From Halanaerobium hydrogeniformans (GTDB lineage: Bacteria > Bacillota > Halanaerobiia > Halanaerobiales > Halanaerobiaceae), in NCBI RefSeq assembly GCF_000166415.1, contig NC_014654.1, positions 1,736,001 through 1,800,000 of the forward strand: DNA of 64,000 bases. The letters run 5' to 3'. A program made the position numbers and the translations under genes. The notes under the pieces are model-generated. The model saw only the letters and a list, made by a program, of their open reading frames with translations, ran no database searches and was not told the origin of the DNA. The stretch's first letter is position 1, and each line of letters starts with the position of its first letter. Below, piece by piece: positions 25,759 through 34,337 of the stretch.

Positions 25759-27987
25759 TTATAACATTTTATATGGATCCACATCAATACGTATCTCTAA
25801 GTTAAACCCAGCATTTTCTATAAACTTTTTTTCTAAAAGCTGAATAATATATTCTCTATTGCGAAAAGAGTTGAATTTTAATATTATCTGCCAGCGGAAT
25901 TTATTTCTAATCTTTTTTATAGCAGCCGGAGCTGCTCCCATTTTGTCTTGATAATATATTTCCCAATTATCAAGAAAATCACTTATTTTTATAGCTTTAT
26001 CAGCAACAGATTTTTCCTCTGCACCCTGAATTATAATATTCAGTAGTCGACAAAAGGGTGGATATTTTCTTTGATTTCTTAATTCAAGTTCTTTTTTATA
26101 AAAATTATCATAATTGCTGTCTGCTGCATTACTAATACTAAAATGTTCCGGGTTAAAACTCTGAATAATAAATTCACTTTCTTTTTCTTTTAGCAGTAAT
26201 GATTTTAATTCGCTTAAAAGTTGAAAAGTATTTTCTGCTGCTCTAAAATCAGAACTATTTAAAGCTGTATCGGCAGAAATAACCCCCAGTAAATTTAAAT
26301 TATCGTAATAATCATGTTTAATGATCAGCTGTGTACCAACCAGTATATCAATTTTATCATTTTTAAAATCTTTAAATATTTTTTCAGTATTATCTTTTAA
26401 ATCACTATCTATTCTTTTTATAACAGCATTTTGGTAAATTTCTTTTAACTGTTTTACAATATTTTCGGTTCCAATTCCTGCTGGTGAAACAAAAGAACTC
26501 CCGCATTCAGGACAGTTATCAGGTATATATTTCTGGCTTCCACAATAATGACAGGATAATTTGTGATCAGCTTTATGATAATGAAGTGAAATATCACAAT
26601 TATCACATTTGATAACATTTCCGCATTTTTTACATATTACATAATTTCCATAGCCACGTCTGTTTAAAAATAACAATGTTTTTTGCTTATTTTCTAAATT
26701 ATTTAGGATTTTATCTTTAAGCTCACGACTTAAATCACTCAAATTGCCAGCTTCTACCTCTTTTTTGAGATCAACTAACTGAGTTTTTATTTGCCGATCA
26801 TTTTCTTTAGCAAGCTTTAATGATTTGTATTTCTTTTGCTCGGCAAAATATTTGCTTTCTATCGAAGGAAAAGCAGCTTCTAATACCAAAACTGCTCCAT
26901 TTTCTTTTTGTCTTCTTACAGCAACCTGCCTTGCATGATAAAGAGGATGTTCCTGTTGTTTATAACTGTGATTATTTTCTTCTAGAATTATAATCAACTT
27001 CAAATTATTAAAAGGAGCAAAAATTGCAGATCTTGCCCCAACTACAATAGAGACCTCTGATCTTTGAATTCTCCTCCAGGCATCAAAACGTTCTCCCTGA
27101 CTGAGTTGGCTGTGGAGAAGAGCAATTTTGTCCTGATAGTAATTTTTAAGCTTTTTTATTAAAACTAAATCTTTTTCTATTTCTGGGACTAAAATTATAA
27201 CATCATTTGCTTCTGCAATTGTTTTATCTATTAATTTTCTTAAAAATATAAATTTACGTTTTTGAAAACTGCTTTCTAATAAAAATTTATCTGCTTTTGA
27301 ATTAACAATCGAAGTGAAAATATTTTCTATTAATTTATGATCTTCTGCAATTAATTTACTAGTGTTCTCCTCTACTGGATATTTAGCTTGATTTATTTCT
27401 GGTATTCTATCTATATAATCATCATATAACTCCAGTAAATCTTTTTCTATTAAACGATATACAGTTTGCTTTGAAGTTTTTGCATGTTCTGCTGCTTTTT
27501 TTAAAGTAATAATTTTATCTTTATTTGCTAAAAGATAGGAATAAATCTGGTATTGTTTGGGTGCTCTTTTATCAAGCTTATCTAAAATTTTCTGATGATC
27601 ATTTATTTCTGCTTTTAGTTTAATATATTTAAGCTTTTTTCTGCCAACCTTTTTTTCTGTAATTCCAGGCGGTAGAGCAGCTTTTATAACCTGAATCAAA
27701 TAGGAATGATAATAAGCAGCTATCCATCTAAATAAGCTTAACATTTTTTTATCAAAAAATGGCTTAGAATAAATTAAGTCATTAACTTTTTTGATTTTCG
27801 AATGAGCTATTTCTGCTTCAGCATCAACCTCTGTCACAAAAGCAGCAACTTTACGATTAGAAAAAGGAACTTTTATTAAATGACCCACCTCAAGTATGTT
27901 TTCTAATTCTGCTGGAATTAAATAATCAAATTCTTTATTCAATTTTCTTACCGGTAAATCTACTATAGCTTTTACTATTTTCCCCAT
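25759..27987 (-). CDS. priA: PriA homologue with degenerate helicase motifs
   Basis: Primosomal protein that recognises stalled forks and restarts replication. The 742 residues keep the N-terminal DNA-binding domain, a winged-helix region (about 140-190), eight zinc-binding cysteines in four C-x2-C pairs (452-495) and the C-terminal domain. The motor looks dead: the Walker A region reads ESSFQKRKF (238-246) instead of HGVTGSGKT; DEEH has become LEEN (335-338); GSATPS has become EAAFPS (370-375); and QVAGRAGR has become ELKSLLLK (593-600). The reading frame is uninterrupted and the neighbours (coaBC upstream beyond lgt/metK; def-fmt downstream) are canonical. It may act as a structural loader without ATPase. 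Confidence 0.92.
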   Translation of the reverse strand: MGKIVKAIVDLPVRKLNKEFDYLIPAELENILEVGHLIKVPFSNRKVAAFVTEVDAEAEIAHSKIKKVNDLIYSKPFFDKKMLSLFRWIAAYYHSYLIQVIKAALPPGITEKKVGRKKLKYIKLKAEINDHQKILDKLDKRAPKQYQIYSYLLANKDKIITLKKAAEHAKTSKQTVYRLIEKDLLELYDDYIDRIPEINQAKYPVEENTSKLIAEDHKLIENIFTSIVNSKADKFLLESSFQKRKFIFLRKLIDKTIAEANDVIILVPEIEKDLVLIKKLKNYYQDKIALLHSQLSQGERFDAWRRIQRSEVSIVVGARSAIFAPFNNLKLIIILEENNHSYKQQEHPLYHARQVAVRRQKENGAVLVLEAAFPSIESKYFAEQKKYKSLKLAKENDRQIKTQLVDLKKEVEAGNLSDLSRELKDKILNNLENKQKTLLFLNRRGYGNYVICKKCGNVIKCDNCDISLHYHKADHKLSCHYCGSQKYIPDNCPECGSSFVSPAGIGTENIVKQLKEIYQNAVIKRIDSDLKDNTEKIFKDFKNDKIDILVGTQLIIKHDYYDNLNLLGVISADTALNSSDFRAAENTFQLLSELKSLLLKEKESEFIIQSFNPEHFSISNAADSNYDNFYKKELELRNQRKYPPFCRLLNIIIQGAEEKSVADKAIKISDFLDNWEIYYQDKMGAAPAAIKKIRNKFRWQIILKFNSFRNREYIIQLLEKKFIENAGFNLEIRIDVDPYKML

Positions 27988-28024
27988 TATTAATCCCTTT
28001 CCAAGTTAGAAGCAAAATATTAAA

Positions 28025-28048
28025 ACCGAAGGTAATAAAACCTCCGGT
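28025..28048 (-). terminator. Terminator downstream of metK
   Basis: On the minus strand ACCGGAGGT pairs with ACCTTCGGT (one G-U) around a 6-nt loop and is followed by TTTTAATATTTT. It separates metK from priA, so priA-def-fmt may depend on read-through or a promoter I did not find. Confidence 0.8.
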
Positions 28049-28069
28049 ATAGTTTATTCTTTTATCTAA

Positions 28070-29254
28070 TTATTCTAAACCTGCTTTTTTTCTTAAACTT
28101 TTAACCCGGTCGGTTTTTTCCCAACTTAAATCAAGATCATGTCTACCAAAATGTCCATAGGCAGCAACCTGTTTATAGATAGGACTACGTAAATTTAAGG
28201 TTTTTATAATTTGAGCAGGTCTTAAATCAAATTCTTGATCTACAATTTCAGTTAATCTTTCATCTTCAATTATTCCTGTGCCAAAAGTATCAACCATCAA
28301 TGAAAGTGGTTCTGCAACTCCAATTGCATAAGAAATCTGCACTTCACACTTTTTGGCTAGTTTGGCAGCTACAACATTTTTAGCAATATAACGAGCTGCA
28401 TATGATGCTGACCGGTCAACTTTGGTCGGATCTTTACCAGAAAATGCACCACCACCATGGCGGGAGGTGCCGCCATATGTATCTACAATAATTTTTCTAC
28501 CTGTTAAACCTGAATCTCCATTTGGACCACCTATAACAAATCTTCCGGTTGGATTTATTAAAAATTTACTTTGTTCTTTTAATAAGTCAGCTGGAATTAT
28601 TGCTTTAATTACATGCTCAATGATATCTTTTCTGATTTTTTTCTGGCTAATATCTGGATGATGTTGAGAAGAAACTACAACTTTATCAACATAGAGGGGG
28701 GTATTTCCCTCATAAGCTACAGTAACCTGGGTCTTACCATCAGGTCTCAAATAATCTAAGCTACCATCTTTTCTTACTTCAGCCAATCTTCTGGCTAATT
28801 TGTGAGCAAGCATAATTGGTAAAGGCATCAATTCCTCTGTCTCATCAGAAGCATAACCAAACATTAAGCCTTGATCTCCAGCTCCTAGCTCTGATTGGGA
28901 CTTGCCCTCTTTTTCTTCTAAAGAATGGTCTACTCCTAATGCAATATCTCCAGATTGCTCATCAATAGCAGTTAAAACTGCACATGTTTCACCATCAAAC
29001 CCATATTTAGCCCTTGTATAACCAATATCATTTACTGTTTTTCGAGCAATTTTAGTTAAATCTACATAACATGATGTAGTAATTTCTCCCGAAATTAAAA
29101 TCAAGCCAGTAGTTACAAAAGTTTCACAGGCTACTCTTGCATCAGGATCTTTAGCTAAGATCGCATCTAAAACGGCATCAGAGATTTGATCAGCTAACTT
29201 ATCAGGGTGTCCTTCAGTTACTGATTCAGAAGTAAATAAATATTTTTTTGTCAT
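28070..29254 (-). CDS. metK: S-adenosylmethionine synthetase
   Basis: Makes S-adenosylmethionine from methionine and ATP. From the ATG at 29254 the product is 394 residues. Signatures are [28 protein letters not shown] and [18 protein letters not shown] prefer this ATG over one nine codons upstream because it follows GAAAGGTG at proper distance. Placement between lgt and priA is unusual relative to Bacillus, where coaBC and priA adjoin. The 90-bp upstream gap is too short for a known SAM riboswitch. Confidence 0.97.
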   Translation of the reverse strand: MTKKYLFTSESVTEGHPDKLADQISDAVLDAILAKDPDARVACETFVTTGLILISGEITTSCYVDLTKIARKTVNDIGYTRAKYGFDGETCAVLTAIDEQSGDIALGVDHSLEEKEGKSQSELGAGDQGLMFGYASDETEELMPLPIMLAHKLARRLAEVRKDGSLDYLRPDGKTQVTVAYEGNTPLYVDKVVVSSQHHPDISQKKIRKDIIEHVIKAIIPADLLKEQSKFLINPTGRFVIGGPNGDSGLTGRKIIVDTYGGTSRHGGGAFSGKDPTKVDRSASYAARYIAKNVVAAKLAKKCEVQISYAIGVAEPLSLMVDTFGTGIIEDERLTEIVDQEFDLRPAQIIKTLNLRSPIYKQVAAYGHFGRHDLDLSWEKTDRVKSLRKKAGLE

Positions 29255-29283
29255 ATTATCACCTTTCATATAGCTTAACAAAA

Positions 29284-29299
29284 AGTTTATTAATAAACT
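29284..29299 (-). terminator. Weak palindrome between lgt and metK
   Basis: AGTTTATTAATAAACT is a perfect palindrome followed on the minus strand by TTTTTG. All-AT stem, so a weak terminator or attenuator at best. Confidence 0.3.
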
Positions 29300-29345
29300 G
29301 AGTTTAGCATATTATATTATTAGTATTAATTTAAAAAATTAAAAC

Positions 29346-30122
29346 TTAAGTTTCCTTTTTCTTATTTAATATAAATAAGAATATTGCAATAAGGGCTAAA
29401 ATAGCACTTATTATTTTTGCTATTTCTAGACCTGCATACATCAAACTATCAGTTCGCAGATCTTCTATGACAAATCTAAACACTGAATAAAAAAACAAAT
29501 AGAAAGCAAAAGTATTACCGGTAGTTTTTTGCTTTTTTCTTAAATAAAAATATAAAAATATAAAAATGAAAAAGTTAGCAGCTGACTCATAAAGAAAAGT
29601 CGGTTCTCTAAATTCTCCATGGATATACATCTGCTCTCTGATAAAATCAGGAAAAAATCTAAAATAATCTACACTTACAATTCTACCATAAGCCTCCTGA
29701 TTAAAAAAATTACCCCAACGCCCAATGCTCTGAGCAAGTACCAGGGGAGGACTAATATAATCAAGTATTTTCAAAAGAGATATGTCTCTTTTCTGGCTCA
29801 TAAAAAACAATAGTAAAAAAGCAAATAACAGAGCTCCATGGATCGCCAGTCCACCCTCATGTAAGGCAATAATTCTAATTGGATCAGCTAAATAATAATC
29901 CAGATTAAAAATTACATAATAAAGTCTTCCACCAACAATAGCTAAAGGAAAAGCAAATAACAGAAAATCTATAAAAAATTCGAATTCTAGTTCAGTTTCT
30001 CTCTTTAGTAAATGATTCAAAATAATGAGGGCAATTAAAATTGCAGAAATAATTATAACCCCATACCACCTGATTTGAAAAGAAAAAATCTTAATCATAA
30101 CTGGGTCAATAATTTTTATCAC
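29346..30122 (-). CDS. lgt: Prolipoprotein diacylglyceryl transferase
   Basis: Attaches diacylglycerol to the lipobox cysteine of prolipoproteins, first step of lipoprotein maturation in the inner membrane. The 258-residue product has about seven membrane segments with HEGGLAIHG, the signature IGRWGNFFNQEAYG, REPTFLYES and RFVIEDLRTD, matching Lgt throughout. Start appears to be a GTG preceded by AAGGATAAAG. LspA (40447-40881) and an Lnt-like protein (34334-35818) are nearby in the window. Insertion of lgt-metK between coaBC and priA differs from Bacillus. Confidence 0.96.
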   Translation of the reverse strand: MIKIIDPVMIKIFSFQIRWYGVIIISAILIALIILNHLLKRETELEFEFFIDFLLFAFPLAIVGGRLYYVIFNLDYYLADPIRIIALHEGGLAIHGALLFAFLLLFFMSQKRDISLLKILDYISPPLVLAQSIGRWGNFFNQEAYGRIVSVDYFRFFPDFIREQMYIHGEFREPTFLYESAANFFIFIFLYFYLRKKQKTTGNTFAFYLFFYSVFRFVIEDLRTDSLMYAGLEIAKIISAILALIAIFLFILNKKKET

Positions 30123-30150
30123 CTTTATCCTTATTCATCTGCTTTTTTAT

Positions 30151-31323
30151 TTAAATCAAATAATCAAAAATTTTATGTGCTAGCTCTTCCTTGCGCTCTA
30201 AGGGCATTGTTTGACTACTATTTTTACTTAAAATAGTAATTTTATTTTTATCACTACCAAAGGCAATATTTTTATCACTTATATCATTAGCAATAATATA
30301 ATCTGCTTTTTTTGAATCAAGTTTTTTTCTGGCATTTTTGATAAGATTTTCGCTTTCAGCTGCAAAACCAACTAATAACTGATCTTTTCTTTTTATTTCA
30401 CCTAATTTTTTAAGTATATCCGTGGTTCTTTTTAATTTTAAGCTGAAATCAGCATCTCCTTTTTTTATCTTTTCTTTACTGTAATTTTCAGGAGTATAAT
30501 CAGCTACAGCAGCTGCCATTATAGTAATATCAGCATTTTTAAATTCTTTTAATATTTCTTTTTCCATTTCTGAAGCTTTTTCTACTTCGATCTTCTTAAC
30601 TCCTAATGGGGTTTTAAGTTGGGTTGGTCCGGAAATCAAAACAACTTCTGCCCCTCTGTATGATGCAGCTTTAGCTAGAGCATAACCCATTTTTCCACTG
30701 GAATAATTACTTAAAAATCTGACCGGATCAATTGTTTCTCTGGTTGGACCAGCAGATATTAAAACCTTTTTATCTTTTAAATCTTTTTTCATTAATTCTT
30801 TTTCAACATGTTCAACCAAAACTTCTGGTTCTGGCAGCCTTCCTTTTCCAGTATAACCACAGGCTAAATATCCTTCACCCGGTGTTATTATTTTAAAACC
30901 CAGTTCTTCTAAAGTTTCTAAGTTTTTTTGTACGACTTTATTTTCAAACATATGCACATTCATCGATGGAGCAAGCAAAATTGGTGCCTGTCTGGCCAGT
31001 ATTACCGTAGTTAAAAGGTCATCAGCAATTCCAGCAGCCGCTTTAGCAAGAAAATTAGCAGTTGCAGGAGCAACCAAAAAAAGCTCACTTTTATCAGCAA
31101 GCTCAATGTGTTTTACTTCATTACTGCTCCAGCTGCTGAATAACTCGGTTTCTACGTCTAGATGAGTTATTGAGTGAAAGGCTAAAGGACTTACAAATTT
31201 AGTGGCAGATTCTGTCATTACTGTATAAACATTATAGTCCAATTTTGTTAATTTGCTTGCAACAGATAACATTTTATAAGCAGCAATGCCACCAGTTACA
31301 CCAATTGTAATATTTGCAGACAT
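30151..31323 (-). CDS. coaBC: Phosphopantothenoylcysteine synthetase/decarboxylase (bifunctional)
   Basis: Couples 4'-phosphopantothenate to cysteine and then decarboxylates the product, in CoA synthesis. The 390 residues show the flavin-dependent CoaC domain first (GVTGGIAAYK, the APSMNVHMFENKVVQKNL clamp, and catalytic Cys in YLACGYTGKGRL, about 150-160) and the CoaB domain second (SAGPTRETIDPVRFLSNYSSGKMGYALA). Follows rpoZ by 12 bp, the usual gmk-rpoZ-coaBC order. Confidence 0.97.
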   Translation of the reverse strand: MSANITIGVTGGIAAYKMLSVASKLTKLDYNVYTVMTESATKFVSPLAFHSITHLDVETELFSSWSSNEVKHIELADKSELFLVAPATANFLAKAAAGIADDLLTTVILARQAPILLAPSMNVHMFENKVVQKNLETLEELGFKIITPGEGYLACGYTGKGRLPEPEVLVEHVEKELMKKDLKDKKVLISAGPTRETIDPVRFLSNYSSGKMGYALAKAASYRGAEVVLISGPTQLKTPLGVKKIEVEKASEMEKEILKEFKNADITIMAAAVADYTPENYSKEKIKKGDADFSLKLKRTTDILKKLGEIKRKDQLLVGFAAESENLIKNARKKLDSKKADYIIANDISDKNIAFGSDKNKITILSKNSSQTMPLERKEELAHKIFDYLI

Positions 31324-31335
31324 AAGAAATCTCCT

Positions 31336-31539
31336 TTATTTATCTTTTTTAAGATAAGAAATCTTATCTTTTTCTATTTCTTCAAGACTTTTTGAAACTA
31401 CTTTTTTGCTGCGATACTCATCAAGCAGCTCATAGCCTCCATCATTTAAATGTCTGGCTCTTTTAGAAGCTAAAATTATTACCGTGTATAAACTGTCAGC
31501 TTTATCAACTAGTTGTTCTGCAGATGGTTCATTAATCAT
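31336..31539 (-). CDS. rpoZ: DNA-directed RNA polymerase omega subunit
   Basis: Small subunit that helps RNA polymerase assemble. The 67-residue product contains the conserved segment VDKADSLYTVIILASKRAR and a following GYELLDEYRSKK region typical of omega. ATG follows GGAGAGATC and overlaps the gmk stop by 8 bp. Its position between gmk and coaBC confirms the assignment despite the short length. Confidence 0.93.
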   Translation of the reverse strand: MINEPSAEQLVDKADSLYTVIILASKRARHLNDGGYELLDEYRSKKVVSKSLEEIEKDKISYLKKDK

Positions 31540-32110
31540 CTTGATCTCTCCTTTTTTGTTCTGCGATAATTATTTTTTTAATTTCACTAACTGCTTTAGA
31601 TAAGCTGTCATTAATTACTTCATAATCATAATTATGAACTTCTTTTAACTCTTTACGAGCATTTTCTAAGCGTATATTTTTAGCTTTATTGTTTTCAGAA
31701 CCTCTTTTGTCCAGGCGATGTTCTAGTTCTTCTAAAGATGGGGGAAGCAGAAAAATATAGACAGCATCAGGATATTTTTCTCTTACTTGTTTTGCTCCCT
31801 GTGTATCAATTTCTAATATAATATCTTCACCTTCAGATAATTTTTTATCTACAAATTTTTTAGGGGTTCCATAATAATGGCCGTGAACTAATGCACTTTC
31901 TATAAAACCATTATCTGCAGAAATTTCTTTGAATTTATCTTCAGATATAAAAAAATAATCTTCTCCTTCAATTTCCCCATTCCTAGCTTCCCGGGTGGTG
32001 GCAGAAACTGAATAAGAAACACCATCAAATTCTTTAAAAAGTTCATCTAAAACTGTATTTTTTCCCACACCAGATGGCCCGGATAATACAAATAAAATCC
32101 CTTTATTCAT
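31532..32110 (-). CDS. gmk: Guanylate kinase
   Basis: Phosphorylates GMP to GDP with ATP. In 192 residues the P-loop reads LSGPSGVGKNTVLDEL, then SVSATTREARNGEIEGEDYFF binds GMP, and LEIDTQGAKQVREKYPDAVYIFLLPPS carries the core motifs. ATG follows GGAGGTATATAG. Between remA and rpoZ in the standard Firmicutes order. Confidence 0.97.
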   Translation of the reverse strand: MNKGILFVLSGPSGVGKNTVLDELFKEFDGVSYSVSATTREARNGEIEGEDYFFISEDKFKEISADNGFIESALVHGHYYGTPKKFVDKKLSEGEDIILEIDTQGAKQVREKYPDAVYIFLLPPSLEELEHRLDKRGSENNKAKNIRLENARKELKEVHNYDYEVINDSLSKAVSEIKKIIIAEQKRRDQDD

Positions 32111-32128
32111 CTATATACCTCCAATAAT

Positions 32129-32374
32129 TTATTTAGCATCTTCTAGACGGTGGGCAACAGTTTCAGGCTGGATTGCAGATAATACAACATGATCACTATC
32201 TGTTATTATAACTGCTCTTGTGCGGCGTCCATATGTAGCATCAATTAACATACCTCTTTCTCTTGCTTCCTGAATAATTCTTTTAATCGGAGCTGATTCA
32301 GGACTTACAACTGCAATAACTCTATTAGCAGCAATAATATTTCCAAACCCAATATTGATTAAATTTATATCCAT
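32129..32374 (-). CDS. remA: RemA/DUF370 extracellular matrix regulator family
   Basis: A DNA-binding protein that in Bacillus subtilis activates biofilm matrix operons and osmoprotection genes. The 81-residue product matches the family nearly throughout: [25 protein letters not shown], then [26 protein letters not shown] follows GGAGGATAATAACT. It heads the gmk-rpoZ-coaBC run, exactly its position in Firmicutes (ylzA-gmk). Its targets in this organism are unknown, although a role in salt response would be plausible. Confidence 0.92.
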   Translation of the reverse strand: MDINLINIGFGNIIAANRVIAVVSPESAPIKRIIQEARERGMLIDATYGRRTRAVIITDSDHVVLSAIQPETVAHRLEDAK

Positions 32375-32437
32375 AGTTATTATCCTCCTGCTATATTAGT
32401 TTATAATAGATTAGCTACGCTATCCTTATCTTTATTA

Positions 32438-32466
32438 ATGATATCATAGCTTTTATAATTTGACAA
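32438..32466 (-). promoter_or_regulatory. Promoter of remA-gmk-rpoZ-coaBC
   Basis: TTGTCA and TATCAT on the minus strand with 17 bp between. The -35 region overlaps a plus-strand TTGACA (32460-32465) that could belong to rqcH, so the two divergent promoters may share a symmetric TTGTCAA/TTGACAA core. Confidence 0.65.
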
Positions 32467-32588
32467 GGGGTTAAAGTTGAAGAAGTATTTGTTACTTCGA
32501 ATTGACTAGAGCTTTTCTTTCTTTTATACTTAAAGAAGTAATAATATGCTTTACAGCCATTGAAAAATATAAAGAGGGAGTGATGAAA

Positions 32589-34337
32589 ATGGCTTTTGAT
32601 GGAATTATGTTATCTGCATTAAAAGATAATTTAAAAGAAAATATTCTTGGAGCTAGAATAGAAAAAAGTTATCAAATAGAAAAAAAGTTGATTATAATTA
32701 ATCTGAGACATAACAATAAAAATTTAAAACTTCTGATTTCTACTGATCCCCAGGGAGCAAGAATTAATTTAAGCCGACTAGATTTTGACTATCCGTCTTA
32801 TCCACCTGATTTTTGTATGCTTTTAAGGAAATATTTAAAAAATTCTTATATCCAAAATATCACCCAAAAAGATTTTGAAAGAGTTATCCAAATCGAAATA
32901 GAAAAACGAGGAAAAAAATATACTCTTATTGCAGAATTGATGGGTAAATACAGTAATGTAATCTTATTAGATGATAATGATATTGTTTTAGATGCCATGA
33001 AAAGAATCACTGAAGAACAAAATAAAGAAAGACAACTATATCCAGGCCAAAAATATCAGGACCCACCAGGCCAGGATAAAAGCAACCCCTTAGATATTAG
33101 AACACCTGAAGAATTTTTAACTGTAATCGATGAAAAATTTGAACAGGCAGCATACAGAGCAGTAATGTTTAATTTTAGAGGTATAGGACCTTATTCAGCC
33201 AGAGAAATAGTTTACAGAGCTAATATAGATCCTTCTCAAAATTATGATAAACTGGATAATTCTCAAAAAATAGAATTAGCTAAGTCATTTATTGAATTAT
33301 TTAAAATTATAAAAAAGAATAATTATAAAGCTGTAATTGCTTTAAAAGATGAAGAAGTAGATTATATTTCTGCCTTTCCTTTAAAGCACAGAAATCCTGA
33401 TAAAATAATGGATTTTGAAAATACTAATAAAATGATGGATTATTATTATAGCAATTTTTTAAAAGATAAAGAACTAAAGAAATCTATTAATAATTTAAGA
33501 AAAGTGGTTCAAAATTATTTAAATAAGAATTTAAAAAAACAAAAAAAGCTAAAAAAACAACTTGAAGAAAGTAAAAGTGCAGATAAATATAAGAAAAAAG
33601 GTGAATTAATTAAGTCAAACATTTATCAACTTGAAAAAGGTCAAAAAGAAGCTGTCTTAACTGATTATTATAGTGAAAATCAAAGTGATATTAAAATCAA
33701 ACTTGATCCAGCTTTGACACCTGCAGAAAATGCACAAAAATATTTTAAAAAATACAATAAGTTACAAAAAAGCGTAAAACACCTTAAAAGAGAAATCGCA
33801 AAATTAAGACATGAAGAAAAATATTTAAATCAAGTTATGTTAAATATTGAGCAGGCAGAAACCCTTGAAGATATTGAAGAAATTAGAGAAGAACTGAAAG
33901 AGGAAAATTATATAAAAAAACAAAAACAAAAAAACAAAAATAAAGGTGGCAAAAAATTGCCACCCCGTAAATTTGTTTCTAGTAATGGATATCAAATTTT
34001 AATTGGCAGAAATAATAAACAAAATGACAAACTAACTAAAAAAATAGCAAATAAAGGTGATATCTGGCTTCATACAAAAACAATTGCTGGTTCTCATGTA
34101 ATAATTAAAAGAGATACTTCTAAAGAAATACCTGATACTACTTTAAATGAGGCAGCATCTTTAGCAGCATATTTTAGTAAAGCAAGAAATTCTAAAAATG
34201 TTCCGATCGATTATACAGAAGTAGAAAATGTTAATAAACCAAAAGGAGCAAGACCAGGGTTGGTTTATTACGAGAAATATCAAACAATTTACATTGACCC
34301 TGATCCAGAACTAATTAAAAAACTAGCTAAAGATTAG
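32589..34337 (+). CDS. rqcH: Ribosome quality-control factor RqcH (NFACT/FbpA family)
   Basis: Binds stalled 50S-peptidyl-tRNA complexes and adds C-terminal alanine tails that mark the nascent chain for degradation. The 582-residue product has NFACT-N (MAFDGIMLSALKDNL; about 1-180), a helix-hairpin-helix segment (GIGPYSAREIV), a long lysine-rich coiled coil (about 300-440) and the NFACT-R domain (GNKxxxNDKLTKKIA, then DIWLHTKTIAGSHVII; about 455-580). I start at the ATG at 32589, nine bases after GGGAG; the ATG at 32583 is too close. Its stop overlaps the stop of the convergent Lnt-like gene. Confidence 0.93.
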   Translation: MAFDGIMLSALKDNLKENILGARIEKSYQIEKKLIIINLRHNNKNLKLLISTDPQGARINLSRLDFDYPSYPPDFCMLLRKYLKNSYIQNITQKDFERVIQIEIEKRGKKYTLIAELMGKYSNVILLDDNDIVLDAMKRITEEQNKERQLYPGQKYQDPPGQDKSNPLDIRTPEEFLTVIDEKFEQAAYRAVMFNFRGIGPYSAREIVYRANIDPSQNYDKLDNSQKIELAKSFIELFKIIKKNNYKAVIALKDEEVDYISAFPLKHRNPDKIMDFENTNKMMDYYYSNFLKDKELKKSINNLRKVVQNYLNKNLKKQKKLKKQLEESKSADKYKKKGELIKSNIYQLEKGQKEAVLTDYYSENQSDIKIKLDPALTPAENAQKYFKKYNKLQKSVKHLKREIAKLRHEEKYLNQVMLNIEQAETLEDIEEIREELKEENYIKKQKQKNKNKGGKKLPPRKFVSSNGYQILIGRNNKQNDKLTKKIANKGDIWLHTKTIAGSHVIIKRDTSKEIPDTTLNEAASLAAYFSKARNSKNVPIDYTEVENVNKPKGARPGLVYYEKYQTIYIDPDPELIKKLAKD

